A DNA stretch of 64,000 nucleotides. Origin: CAVVUC01 sp963751395. GTDB taxonomy: Bacteria; Verrucomicrobiota; Verrucomicrobiia; Chthoniobacterales; Chthoniobacteraceae. Positions 9,069-17,512 of the stretch are shown here, piece after piece. The translations under genes and the position numbers were made by a program. The stretch covers positions 1,302,001 through 1,366,000 of the forward strand of contig CAVVUC010000001.1 in the NCBI GenBank assembly GCA_963751395.1. Direction: 5' to 3'. The stretch's first letter is position 1. Each line of letters begins with the position of its first letter. A model generated the notes under the pieces. It was not told the DNA's origin. It did no database searches and saw only the letters and a program-made list of their open reading frames with translations.

Positions 9069-11465
9069 ATGTCCGATCCCGAGCCCAGCGAAATCCCGGA
9101 AAGCTATTCCGCGGATACCGATGCCGTCCTCCAAGCCTGCCCGAGCTGCGCCACGTTGCTCGACGTGAGCGATGAAGAACCGTTCTCACAAGTCCATTGC
9201 CCGATTTGCGGGACGTTGATGAATGCGCGGACGCAGTTGAAAAACTTCACCATCGAAGAGCGTGTCGGCGGCGGCGGCATGGGCACGGTTTACAAGGCGA
9301 CCGACGCGAACCTGAACCGGCTCGTGGCGCTCAAGGTCGTGCGCCGGGAGTTCAGCAGCGACGCCGAGTATCTTGCGAAGTTCGAAACCGAGGCGCGCAT
9401 CACCGCTTCGGTGAATCATCCGCACGTGGTCAAGGTTTACTCCTTCGGCTCCGATCACGGCCTTTTTTACATCGCGATGGAGCTTGTCGATAAAGGCAGC
9501 CTCGACGACCTCATGAATCTGCAGGGGCGTGTGGCCGAAGCGCAGGTTCTCGAAGTCGGCATCCAAATCGCCGACGGACTTCGAGCCGCGCACCAGAAAG
9601 GGCTGATCCATCGCGACGTCAAGCCGGGCAACATTCTGTTCGCGGGCGCACACACCGCAAAGATCGTGGACTTTGGCCTGGCTCTTCTTGTCGAGCATGC
9701 CGCCGAGGAACGCGGAGAGGTGTGGGGCACGCCCTACTATGTCGCGCCGGAGAAGCTCAACAACGAGCCCGAGGACTTCCGAAGCGACATGTACAGCCTC
9801 GGCGCGACGCTGTTTCACGCGGTGGCGGGGCGTCCGCCGTTTGAGGCCCAGACGGCTTCGATGGTGGCGCTCAAGCACATCAAGAGCAAGGCCGTGAGCC
9901 TGCAGGCGTTCGCACCGGACGTGGCGAGCGCGACGGCTTTCGTCATCAACCGCATGATGCAGAAGGAGCCCGCCGATCGCTACCAGTCCTACGACGAATT
10001 GATCGAGCATCTCACGTACGCCCACACCCAACTGCTCGAGGCCGCCGGCGCGCCGCGACAAAAGGAGCGCGTCGTGATGGAAGGCAAAAAGCAGCAGCAG
10101 GCGATGACATGGATCACGCTCGGCTTGTTCGGGGTGCTGGTTGCGGCCGGGGTGATGCTTTATTTTTTTGGTGGCAAGCTTATGACAAAGGATCAGGGCG
10201 ATAAGCAGAAGCCCATCGAAAGGCTGGAGACGGACGCCCAGACCAAATTCCAGAACGCGCGCAGGCAGCTTGCGGCCGACGATTACGCGGGAGCGATGGG
10301 CGCGTTCCGGCAGCTTGCAACGCAACCGGGCGCAGAGCAGCCGCTCGCGAACTGGTCCAGTTTCCACGAAGGGCTCTGCGCTCTGCTCGATGGGCGGGTG
10401 CAGGATACAAACGCGGCGTTCAAAAGAATCAGCCAGCTTGGTCCTTATTCGACCGACCCGAACCAGAAGGCACTCGCGACCTTCTTCATCGACACCAGCA
10501 ATGCCGTGCTTGAGCCCAAGCTGTTCAATCCGGCGCGCGCGAAGGGTTTCAGCCCCACGAACCAGCAGGCCGCGGCGACACTGGTTCTCGCCTTGAAGAA
10601 TTGGGAGATGCAGAAGTTCGACGAGGCGGCCGAGCTGTTGAATCAGTTCCTCGCCTCGAATCCGCAGCCGCCATTCGAGTGGATCGCCGAATACAAACCG
10701 ATCGCGCAGAAGTACGCGGACGACTACAAGACCTACAAGAATGTCAGCGACAAAATGAACGCCGCGCGAACACCTGCGGAGCGGGCCGCCGCGCTGAAAG
10801 CCGTGCAGGATCTGCGCAGCGGACCCTCGTTGCGCGGCAAGATGAACGACCGCCTCATCGACATGGAGCGCGAACTGCAAAAGAAGATTTCCGATGCCTC
10901 GATCTCCGACAACAAGCGCCTCTCCGAACAGCACGAGCGGGATGTGAAGACCATGGAATCGGCCCGTGTGAAGATCGCCGAGGCACGATTACAGTATGAT
11001 TTCGAGAGCGCGCGAAAGGTGATCGAGGGCTCCGTCGTCGAAGACCCTGACCTGAAAGAGGAACGGGCGGTTCTGCTAAAAAAAAGCGAGTGGCTGACCA
11101 GCTTTAAGAACCAGCTCATACGCGACGTGAACACGACGGGTTATCCCGCCGTGCTTCAAAAAAAAAACGGATTCCGGCTTGAAGGAGGCGTCCGCAGGGC
11201 ATCGGCCAAACAGGTCGAGATGACGACGCCCTACGGCTCCGTGCCCGTGCTTTGGAGCGATCTCACTCCATCCACGCTGCTGGCCATGGGCAACTACTTC
11301 GCGACAAAAGCGGCGGCATCGCCTGAGCAGGCGGCGGAGCGAACGTGGCTCTGCGGCGTGTTCGCTTTCGAGTCAGGAATGCTGGAAGTGGGCCGGACAC
11401 TCGTCGTCCAGGCCTCGCAAACCAGGACGGAGTATCAGGAGCAGTTGAAGCTGTTTTTCCAGTAG
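9069..11465 (+). CDS. Membrane Ser/Thr protein kinase with N-terminal zinc ribbon
   Basis: This is a PknB-like kinase of about 798 residues. The N-terminus has a zinc ribbon (CPSC near 24-27 and CPIC near 44-47). The kinase domain spans roughly 60-320 with VGGGGMGTVY (P-loop), ALKVV (catalytic Lys), HRDVKPGN (catalytic loop), VDFGLA (metal site) and WGTPYYVAPE (activation segment). One membrane helix follows (WITLGLFGVLVAAGVMLYFF). The remaining 430 residues are outside the membrane, helical and repeat-like, ending in a small beta module (VPVLWSDLTP). The frame is open further upstream, but the ATG at 9069 gives the cleanest start, directly before the acidic leader. It converges with the SYLF gene 22 bases downstream. 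Substrates are unknown. Confidence 0.92.
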   Translation: MSDPEPSEIPESYSADTDAVLQACPSCATLLDVSDEEPFSQVHCPICGTLMNARTQLKNFTIEERVGGGGMGTVYKATDANLNRLVALKVVRREFSSDAEYLAKFETEARITASVNHPHVVKVYSFGSDHGLFYIAMELVDKGSLDDLMNLQGRVAEAQVLEVGIQIADGLRAAHQKGLIHRDVKPGNILFAGAHTAKIVDFGLALLVEHAAEERGEVWGTPYYVAPEKLNNEPEDFRSDMYSLGATLFHAVAGRPPFEAQTASMVALKHIKSKAVSLQAFAPDVASATAFVINRMMQKEPADRYQSYDELIEHLTYAHTQLLEAAGAPRQKERVVMEGKKQQQAMTWITLGLFGVLVAAGVMLYFFGGKLMTKDQGDKQKPIERLETDAQTKFQNARRQLAADDYAGAMGAFRQLATQPGAEQPLANWSSFHEGLCALLDGRVQDTNAAFKRISQLGPYSTDPNQKALATFFIDTSNAVLEPKLFNPARAKGFSPTNQQAAATLVLALKNWEMQKFDEAAELLNQFLASNPQPPFEWIAEYKPIAQKYADDYKTYKNVSDKMNAARTPAERAAALKAVQDLRSGPSLRGKMNDRLIDMERELQKKISDASISDNKRLSEQHERDVKTMESARVKIAEARLQYDFESARKVIEGSVVEDPDLKEERAVLLKKSEWLTSFKNQLIRDVNTTGYPAVLQKKNGFRLEGGVRRASAKQVEMTTPYGSVPVLWSDLTPSTLLAMGNYFATKAAASPEQAAERTWLCGVFAFESGMLEVGRTLVVQASQTRTEYQEQLKLFFQ

Positions 11466-11487
11466 CGCCGGTTCGCCGTTGATCGAA

Positions 11488-12024
11488 TCAGCGGGTGTAG
11501 GGCGTGAACTTGAACTTCTGCCCGCCAATGCTCGCGGCCACCATGAGACCTTCCTTGGGCAGCAGGAACACCATGACTCCCTGGTTGTATCTGGCCTTCT
11601 TCGCAGCACCCGACGCTGCCACAACGGCGCTCACCTGTGCGTTCATCGAGAAACCACTTTGCTTGAAGTTATTGAGCGCGCTCCGGCTCTCGAAGAAAAT
11701 GACTTCGGAAAAGACCTGTCCTCCGGCCTGCGCCCCCACACTGGCAGACGTCAGCGTGGCCTTGCCGATCAACTCGCCGCCCTCATAGACCAGCCCGGTC
11801 CCGCGAGATCCGGCAACGATGAATCCGCCTTTCGCGATACTGGGAAAAACGACATACCCTTGCGCCGTTTCGAACAGCCTCTTCGTGCCGGGATCCGTCT
11901 GTTTGAGGGTCGAGATCGTGTCTTTGACATCGGTGAGAAGCCCGGCCTCGGCAAAGAGAGGCGCGGCCGTTCCGAGCGCGAGCAGGATGAGCGTTGCGAG
12001 TGAAAGGGATTTGAGTGTCTTCAT
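11488..12024 (-). CDS. Exported SYLF-domain (Ysc84/DUF500) protein
   Basis: SYLF proteins bind phosphoinositide-type lipids in eukaryotes; in bacteria they are secreted or periplasmic and poorly understood. The 178-residue product has a signal peptide (MKTLKSLSLATLILLALGTAAPLFA). Family features follow: KRLFETAQGYVVFPSIAKGG, the GTGLVY segment, GAQAGGQ, and a C-terminal GLMVAASIGGQKFKF strand. Length is normal for the stand-alone form. It is transcribed towards the kinase gene and is divergent from the ClpX-like gene. Confidence 0.9.
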   Translation of the reverse strand: MKTLKSLSLATLILLALGTAAPLFAEAGLLTDVKDTISTLKQTDPGTKRLFETAQGYVVFPSIAKGGFIVAGSRGTGLVYEGGELIGKATLTSASVGAQAGGQVFSEVIFFESRSALNNFKQSGFSMNAQVSAVVAASGAAKKARYNQGVMVFLLPKEGLMVAASIGGQKFKFTPYTR

Positions 12025-12146
12025 GGCGCGAGTCGTATCAGCCCCGCATTCGATGAAGCAATGTTTTTTGTCGTTCCGGTGGAACCCGGGCGCTTGGGGG
12101 GAAGTCCTGGTTTACATGGGACGCGCCGGTGTTACTTTCACCGAAC

Positions 12147-13733
12147 ATGAGTGATCCGAAATTTCCCACTCCGGAAGAACTGCAGAAAAAGCTCTCCGAG
12201 TTTATGAAATCGAACTTTGGCCAGCAGGTGTCCGTTTCGACGATGATCCAGCCGGACCAGGCGGACGCGGGCGGCGACGAAAGCCCGGCCGGCGAGCCGG
12301 ACTCCGAGGTGTTTGAGTTCAAACATCTGCCCCGCGACATCAAGACTTATCTCGACCGGTTCGTCATCAAGCAGGACGAGGCGAAGAAGGTGCTCTCCAT
12401 TGCCGTTTGCGATCACTACAACAACGTCAATTACGTTCGCGGCATCGAGACGGAGGACAAGGCGAAGGCGCGCGAAGTCGAATACGCAAAACAGAACGTC
12501 ATCCTGATCGGGCCCACAGGGGTCGGAAAGACGTATCTCATCAAACACATCGCCGACCTGATCGGCGTGCCGTTCGTGAAGGCTGACGCGACGAAATTCA
12601 GCGAGACGGGCTATGTCGGCGGAGACGTGGAGGACCTTGTGCGCGATCTCGTGCGAAAGGCGAATGGCGACGCAACCCTAGCGCAATACGGCATCATTTA
12701 CATCGACGAGATCGACAAGATCGCCAGCTCCTCGAATCTACAGGCACGCGATGTGAGCGGGCGCGGAGTGCAAACGACGCTGCTGAAGCTGATGGAGGAA
12801 ACGGAAGTGCCGGTACGCAACCCGATGGATATTCAGGGACAATTGCAGGCGGCGCTCGAGTTCCAGCGCGGCGGCAAACCGAAGCACGACACCGTGAACA
12901 CGCGACACATCCTGTTCATCGTCAGCGGTGCGTTCGACAAGCTGAAAGGGCTTGTCGAAAAGCGCGTGCGACAAAGCGTGATCGGCTTCGCGGCCTCGCC
13001 GGCGAAGGCCGTGATGGACAACGAGCTGTTCAAACAGGTGACCACGCGGGACTTCATCGACTACGGATTCGAGCCGGAGTTCATCGGTCGTCTGCCGGTC
13101 CGGGTCGTGTGCGAAGAACTCGCCGTCGCCGATCTTTTTGAAATCATGAAGCGCTCAGAGGGCAGCATCATCCGGCAATACGAACGCGCCTTCCGCGCCT
13201 ATGGGATCGAGGTGAATTTCGAGGACGACGCCCTGTGGCTCATCGCCCGGCGGGCCGCCGAGGAAAAAACCGGCGCGCGCGGACTGCTCACTGTTTGCGA
13301 GGCAATCCTGCGCGACTTCAAATACAACCTTCCCGGTGCGGGCGTCGCAAGGTTCACCGTCAACACGAGGCTCATCGAGCAGCCGGAAGCGACACTGAAA
13401 CAACTGCTCGCCGAGGGGCTTCAGGAAAAGGAAAAAGCGATGACGGCGGTCGCGCGAGAATTTGCGCAACGCTTCAGCGAGAAACACGGCGTGCGGGTCG
13501 AGTTCACCGAGGATGCGATCTCAGCTTTGATCGCGCGCATCGAGCGGGAGGGAATTCACATGCGCGACCTGTGCGAAGAGTTGTTCCACGATTACGAGTT
13601 TGGTCTGAGGCTGGTCTTTAACAAAGACAGCCAGGCTTTGCTCACGATCACGGCAGCGGGAGTGGAGGATCCCGACAAATTCCTGAGCGACTGGCTCATG
13701 AAATACTACCGCACCGACGGCACGACGGAGTGA
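12147..13733 (+). CDS. ClpX-like AAA+ unfoldase without zinc finger and with an extra C-terminal domain
   Basis: The 528-residue product is clearly ClpX-related. It has Walker A GPTGVGKT (122-129), Walker B IIYIDEID (183-190), the GYVGGDVEDLV segment, RDVSGRGVQTTLLKL, and an IGF tripeptide in SVIGFAA where ClpX has its ClpP-docking loop. It differs from housekeeping ClpX in two ways. The N-terminal four-cysteine zinc domain is absent, replaced by about 55 acidic residues. After the normal small AAA domain there is a further segment of about 100 residues (AREFAQRFSEKHGV to the end) that reads like a second copy of the small C-terminal fold. No clpP lies nearby. It may load a special protease or act alone; the substrate is unknown. 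The ATG at 12147 is used because a stop-free leader upstream is not conserved-looking. Confidence 0.85.
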   Translation: MSDPKFPTPEELQKKLSEFMKSNFGQQVSVSTMIQPDQADAGGDESPAGEPDSEVFEFKHLPRDIKTYLDRFVIKQDEAKKVLSIAVCDHYNNVNYVRGIETEDKAKAREVEYAKQNVILIGPTGVGKTYLIKHIADLIGVPFVKADATKFSETGYVGGDVEDLVRDLVRKANGDATLAQYGIIYIDEIDKIASSSNLQARDVSGRGVQTTLLKLMEETEVPVRNPMDIQGQLQAALEFQRGGKPKHDTVNTRHILFIVSGAFDKLKGLVEKRVRQSVIGFAASPAKAVMDNELFKQVTTRDFIDYGFEPEFIGRLPVRVVCEELAVADLFEIMKRSEGSIIRQYERAFRAYGIEVNFEDDALWLIARRAAEEKTGARGLLTVCEAILRDFKYNLPGAGVARFTVNTRLIEQPEATLKQLLAEGLQEKEKAMTAVAREFAQRFSEKHGVRVEFTEDAISALIARIEREGIHMRDLCEELFHDYEFGLRLVFNKDSQALLTITAAGVEDPDKFLSDWLMKYYRTDGTTE

Positions 13734-13741
13734 AGCAAACA

Positions 13742-13799
13742 GAGTAATGGAGAATTGGAGTAATGGGTTGATTCCCTTACTCCATTTCTCCAATACTCC
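13742..13799. repeat. Intergenic inverted repeat (GGAGTAATGG-type)
   Basis: A left arm at 13742-13767 is complementary to a right arm at 13774-13799, with about 22 of 24 positions paired and a very short loop. Within each arm an octamer (TGGAGTAA or TGGAGAAT) is repeated. It fills the gap between the ClpX-like and cyclase-like genes and could fold as a long hairpin. Terminator action is possible, but there is no T-run. Confidence 0.75.
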
Positions 13800-13816
13800 A
13801 CGACTCCATATCCGAA

Positions 13817-15070
13817 ATGCGCTATCTGAAAGCCACTCTCATCTGCGGCCTCGCCACGGTTCTCATCGTGGGCGGACTTTACGAGATGGGCGTGTTCACG
13901 CGAACCGACCAGGCCCTGTGGAATTTCCTTGGCCGCGTTTCCGCCCCGCCGGTCCAACGCTCCTTCGCGCAATATGCGCTGTTCATTCTGCTCGCGTTCG
14001 GCATCGCATGGACGACCATCGACATCGCCCGCCTGTCGCTCAAGATCGTGGTCGCCGTGGCGGTGTTCTTACAGGTGCTCAGCCTCACGTGGGTGCTCAA
14101 TCTCCACCACAGTTTCTTTTCGCCGTTCCCCCCGGCGCTGGCTGTCCTGCTCAGTTTTGCGGCCGCTCTCACTTACTCGCGCAGTGAGGCTGGCGAGCGG
14201 AAACGCACTCTCAGGCTGATGTTCGGCGACCGCGTTTCGCGGAAAACCTTCTACACACTTTTGAACTCGAACGCGAAGCTCAACCTCGGCGGGGAGATGC
14301 GCGAGGCAAGCGTGCTGGTCTGCGAGGTTTTCAATCAGGATGATCTGATGGACAGCCTGCCGACCGCGGATTACGTGGCGATGACGAATCTCTTCCTGCG
14401 GCACGGCGGCGATTTTCTGGTGGAAAAAGGCGGTTACCTCGATGAATGCGACGGCGAAAGTCTGCGGGCGATTTTCGGCGCGCCGCTCGAAGACGACGAC
14501 CACGCAAAGATCGCCTGCGAATCGGCCATGGAACTGTCCAGGCGCCTTGATGAAATCAATCGCGAGTGCGAAACACGCTGGCAAAAGACGCTCGATTTCC
14601 GCATCGGCGTGAACTCGGGGGAAATGGTGACCGCGGCTTACGGCTCGCGCCGGCTGGGGACGTTCAGCGTTGCCGGCGAACCGGTCGAGTTCGCCCGCCG
14701 GCTCTGCTCGGCCAACATCGTTTACGGGTCGCGGATCCTGATCGGGTCATACGCTTTTCAACTCGCCTCCGAAGCGATCGAGGTGCGCCCGATCGAGTTG
14801 ATCCGGACGCGCGAGGAGCGCAGCCGCGAGGAGGTCTATGAACTTCTCGGCCTCAAACACGCCCTCAGCGACGAGCAACTGCTCCGGCGCGATCTTTACT
14901 GGAAAGGCGTCGTCTATTATCGCGAACAGCTTTGGGATCAGGCGCTCGATCATTTCCATCGGGCGCTCTCGCCGAACGGCAGCGATCAGCCGTGCGAGTT
15001 TTACATTCACCGCATCGAGCGGATGCGCACCGGCACGCCCGCAATCGAATGGCAGTCGGCCAGGTTTTGA
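13817..15070 (+). CDS. Membrane class III nucleotide-cyclase-like protein, probably divergent
   Basis: The 417-residue protein has an N-terminal membrane region with about three helices (residues 5-25, 52-70 and 75-115). The class III cyclase-homology domain spans about residues 145-330, and the tail is TPR-like (VVYYREQLWDQALDHFHRAL). The cyclase fold is supported by ECDGESLRAIFGAP, FRIGVNSGEMVTAAYG and FSVAGEPVEFARRL. Key positions deviate. The first metal-binding Asp region reads VCEVFNQDD instead of the usual DIxGFT, and the Asn of GDxVNxAxRL is replaced by Glu. It may therefore be inactive as a cyclase or bind another ligand. It overlaps recR by 22 bases. Confidence 0.85.
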   Translation: MRYLKATLICGLATVLIVGGLYEMGVFTRTDQALWNFLGRVSAPPVQRSFAQYALFILLAFGIAWTTIDIARLSLKIVVAVAVFLQVLSLTWVLNLHHSFFSPFPPALAVLLSFAAALTYSRSEAGERKRTLRLMFGDRVSRKTFYTLLNSNAKLNLGGEMREASVLVCEVFNQDDLMDSLPTADYVAMTNLFLRHGGDFLVEKGGYLDECDGESLRAIFGAPLEDDDHAKIACESAMELSRRLDEINRECETRWQKTLDFRIGVNSGEMVTAAYGSRRLGTFSVAGEPVEFARRLCSANIVYGSRILIGSYAFQLASEAIEVRPIELIRTREERSREEVYELLGLKHALSDEQLLRRDLYWKGVVYYREQLWDQALDHFHRALSPNGSDQPCEFYIHRIERMRTGTPAIEWQSARF

Positions 15071-15687
15071 AACGGATCGATTACCCCGCCGCGATCAAGG
15101 AGCTGATCGCCCAGCTCAAACGAATGCCGGGCATTGGCCCGCGAAGCGCCGAGCGAATTGCGCTGTGGCTGATCCAATCGCGCGACGCCCGCCCGAACGA
15201 AATCGCCGCCGCGCTTCGAGCCGTCACCGAGCAGGTGCGCCCCTGCCAGCTCTGCGGATTCTTCACGAACGAATTGCTGTGCGAAATCTGCGCCGACGAA
15301 ACGCGGAGCCGCGACTCACTGTGCGTCGTCGAGCAGCCGACCGACATCCTCCCGCTCGAACGCACCGGCGTCTTCCGCGGCCGTTACCACGCGCTCGGCG
15401 GTCGCATCGCACCGCTCGATCACATCAGACCGGAAGACTTGCGCATCGACGCATTGATCGAGCGCATCAAATCCGAGTCGCCGGGCGAAGTCATCCTCGC
15501 GCTCGCCTCCGACGTGGAAGGCGAAGCGACGGCAAACTACCTCGCCGAACTGCTCAGACCCCTGCCCGTCACCATCACGCGCATCGCCCAAGGCATGCCC
15601 GCCGGCGGCGGCCTCGAATCGGCGGATGAACTGACGCTCAGCCGCGCTCTCAGCGGCAGAATCAAAGTCGGTGCGCCGAGTTCGTAA
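15049..15687 (+). CDS. recR: Recombination mediator protein RecR
   Basis: RecR works with RecO/RecF to load RecA onto gapped DNA. The 212-residue product has the N-terminal helix-hairpin-helix (LKRMPGIGPRSAERIALWL), the four-cysteine zinc finger (CQLCGFFTNELLCEIC), and the Toprim domain (LCVVEQPTDI, HALGGRIAPLDHI, LALASDVEGEATANYL), ending in a Walker-B-like segment. The start MAVGQVLKRIDYP lies inside the end of the cyclase-like gene, implying translational coupling. Length matches the family. Confidence 0.96.
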   Translation: MAVGQVLKRIDYPAAIKELIAQLKRMPGIGPRSAERIALWLIQSRDARPNEIAAALRAVTEQVRPCQLCGFFTNELLCEICADETRSRDSLCVVEQPTDILPLERTGVFRGRYHALGGRIAPLDHIRPEDLRIDALIERIKSESPGEVILALASDVEGEATANYLAELLRPLPVTITRIAQGMPAGGGLESADELTLSRALSGRIKVGAPSS

Positions 15688-15747
15688 TGCGGGAGCTTCA
15701 CGCTTGTTCCCGGCGTGGTCTTCGGCCATGTTTCGGGGGTAATTGAG

Positions 15748-16077
15748 ATGAAAGACCACAAACTCATCGACGAACGCAGTCTGGCATTTGACCGCCTCAT
15801 CGCGACGAAACTGCGAAGCGAACCGGCCTTGGTGGAGAAGGCTCGCGGCAATCTAGTCCGCTGGCTGGAAACCTGTTCAGCCTCTGCCAGGCCGGATCTG
15901 CTCGAATGGCAAAGGTTGCTCTCCGGTCCCTTCGATGAACTTCTCGCGCTGCTGGAAGCAACCGACGAGCACACCACCCGCCTTCGCCAGTCGAGCCCCT
16001 TCTGCGGCATCCTCACCCCGGAGGAGCGACTCCGCATCATTCGCGAGTTCCAAGCACGTGAATCGGCCGCAGCTTGA
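15748..16077 (+). CDS. Hypothetical protein paired with a nucleotidyltransferase gene
   Basis: The 109-residue product is soluble, helical and not a family I can name. The ATG at 15748 is chosen because the preceding codons overlap the end of recR's leader region and lack conservation signs. Its last 20 bases overlap the GTG start of the DUF6036-type nucleotidyltransferase gene. Such tight pairs of a small helical protein and a nucleotidyltransferase resemble toxin-antitoxin or AbiE-type modules, which is an inference from arrangement only. Confidence 0.55.
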   Translation: MKDHKLIDERSLAFDRLIATKLRSEPALVEKARGNLVRWLETCSASARPDLLEWQRLLSGPFDELLALLEATDEHTTRLRQSSPFCGILTPEERLRIIREFQARESAAA

Positions 16078-16603
16078 GCACATTATCCGGGCTGCCGCAG
16101 GCAACGCCAACGCCACCAACATCGTCGTGATTGGCAGCCAGGCGATCCTCGGCACCTATCCCGACGCATCGGAAGAACTGCTCGTCTCCATCGAAGCCGA
16201 CGTATTTCCTCGCGACCGTCCCGAGGATTCAACCCGAAAACCGCTTTTGAGGCCCGGAGGGCCGGAAGGAAATTAGCCGGTGGTGGAGCGAGGAACGAGC
16301 GGAACCACCGGGAACCGGCCCTGGCAGGGCATTCGCCCCGGCAGGGGGCGACGGAGCCGGCGAGGATCACCCGTTCCTCCGCACCCTCCGGGGCGGTTCG
16401 CTTTTGTGCGCCGATCCGGTGGTTTCGCTTCGCTTCACCGCCGGCTAATTTCCGGCGTCCCTCCGGGACAAAACACTCGCTCTCATCGCCAATCGCGGCG
16501 TTTGGGTTCAATCCTCATCGACGGCGGTATCGGCGAGCGCTCGACCTCGGATGAACTCCACGCCACTACATTGGCACGCCTTCAACGGCTTTCGGGCCCT
16601 TGA
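16058..16603 (+). pseudogene. DUF6036-type nucleotidyltransferase, split by a palindromic element
   Basis: The first 56 codons from GTG 16058 encode the N-terminus of a nucleotidyltransferase-like protein (IVVIGSQAILG, ELLVSIEADVFPRDRPE). The frame then runs into a 288-290 base palindromic repeat and stops at 16274-16276. After the repeat, from 16514, the expected continuation LIDGGIGERS reads on in the same frame. Excising 16226-16513 (288 bases, 96 codons) would rejoin RPE to LIDGG without a shift. Beyond that the match is lost and the frame ends at 16601-16603, so the gene has suffered at least two events. It cannot make a full enzyme. Confidence 0.8.
16225..16514. mobile_element. 290-bp palindromic MITE-like element inserted in a gene
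   Basis: The ends are GGATTCAACCCG and CGTTTGGGTTCAATCC, which are imperfect inverted repeats. Inside them lie further nested complementary pairs. GGAAATTAGCCGGTGGTG (from about 16270) pairs with the complement at about 16438-16455 with one mismatch, and a GAACCACCGG segment pairs with CCGGTGGTTT. The whole element can therefore fold on itself. It has no ORF of its own. I recall similar GGCCGGAAGGAAATTAGCCGG-type sequences as dispersed repeats in Planctomycetota and Verrucomicrobiota, but that needs a search. It is the direct cause of the split nucleotidyltransferase gene. Confidence 0.8.
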
Positions 16604-16712
16604 ATTCTTACGCAATTTGCCTCGCTTCCTTGCCCGGAGGCCGGTTGGTGTTCAGCTTCCTCCTCCTCCTTCCTCCGCGAGAGCGGTGTCAGTTCCTGAT
16701 TTGCATTTCCGG

Positions 16713-17126
16713 TCATCGGAACGGGTTGGAGACGCGGACGCCTCCGTAGTCCTGGCCGTGATTGAGGTCTTCGGAGAGAAGTTCGGAAGCGCCTGATGCG
16801 CGGGCGGCGGCAAGGATGAGAGCGTCCCAGAGGGATAGTTGCCATCGGGTCTGCTCGTGAATAGCGGCCAGAAGAAGATCGAGGGTGTTGTCCACGACCG
16901 GCCATTGCGCATAGTCTCTGATGATCTGGCCAGCCTCCGCTCGGAGAACTCCCCTCCTCTCCAGGTTGACATGCATTTCTTGGAGAACCAGAACGCTGAT
17001 TGCGGTTTCGCCGGGGGAGTTCCACGCCTGCTCGACCAGTCGGAGGGCAACCGCGCGCTTTTCGGGCGCATCGAGGTCGTAGGCGTAGAGCAGGATGTTG
17101 GTATCGAGAAACCTACTGGCGTTCAT
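16713..17126 (-). CDS. VapC-type PIN-domain toxin
   Basis: PIN toxins are Mg-dependent RNases. The 137-residue product shows the acidic quartet pattern. FLDTNILLYAYD holds the first Asp, VLQEMHVNL a Glu, and WDALILAAARASG and LLSEDLNHGQ the C-terminal Asp/Glu residues. Its start overlaps the end of the upstream antitoxin gene by 14 bases, the usual VapBC arrangement. Both are on the minus strand and lie next to the broken nucleotidyltransferase gene. Confidence 0.88.
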   Translation of the reverse strand: MNASRFLDTNILLYAYDLDAPEKRAVALRLVEQAWNSPGETAISVLVLQEMHVNLERRGVLRAEAGQIIRDYAQWPVVDNTLDLLLAAIHEQTRWQLSLWDALILAAARASGASELLSEDLNHGQDYGGVRVSNPFR

Positions 17127-17337
17127 GGGTTTGCTCGCGGCTCAGGGGCTGGCCACCCAGGCGCAGGCCCTTTTGCAAGCGCGCAACAGCCGCCTGCCGG
17201 TCGGGAGATTCCGCATCGGAGCGAAGCACCCAATCGAGGCCGCCGATGATCAGTTCCTTGAGCGTGGTGCGGCGCTGCGCTGCCACGACTTTGGCTCGAT
17301 GGAGGATTTCGTCGGGCAAATCAATCGTCGTTTTCAT
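17113..17337 (-). CDS. VapB-like ribbon-helix-helix antitoxin
   Basis: The 74-residue product begins MKTTIDLPDEILHRAKVVAA, the beta strand and first helix of a ribbon-helix-helix DNA-binding fold, followed by RRTTLKELIIGGL (second helix). The charged C-terminal tail would bind the PIN toxin. It precedes and overlaps the toxin gene. Such antitoxins normally bind their own promoter, which should lie in 17338-17512; no operator could be picked out there. Confidence 0.85.
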   Translation of the reverse strand: MKTTIDLPDEILHRAKVVAAQRRTTLKELIIGGLDWVLRSDAESPDRQAAVARLQKGLRLGGQPLSREQTHERQ

Positions 17338-17512
17338 GAAGTAAGTGGATACATAAATATGGCCATAAGTCAATTTGACCTCCGGCGCGCATTTGGCACT
17401 CCGGCAATCACGACGGGTGAAAAGAATAGGGGAACATCGAGGCTTCCCAGGGAATGGGGATTGGCAAGCATAATCCGCCCACTGCGCTGTCGTATGAAAC
17501 GTGGTTGGGTGT

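Noticed and set aside
9186..10934. 582-codon minus-strand frame inside the Ser/Thr kinase gene
   Set aside because: The plus strand carries a complete kinase with all catalytic motifs; the antisense frame has none.
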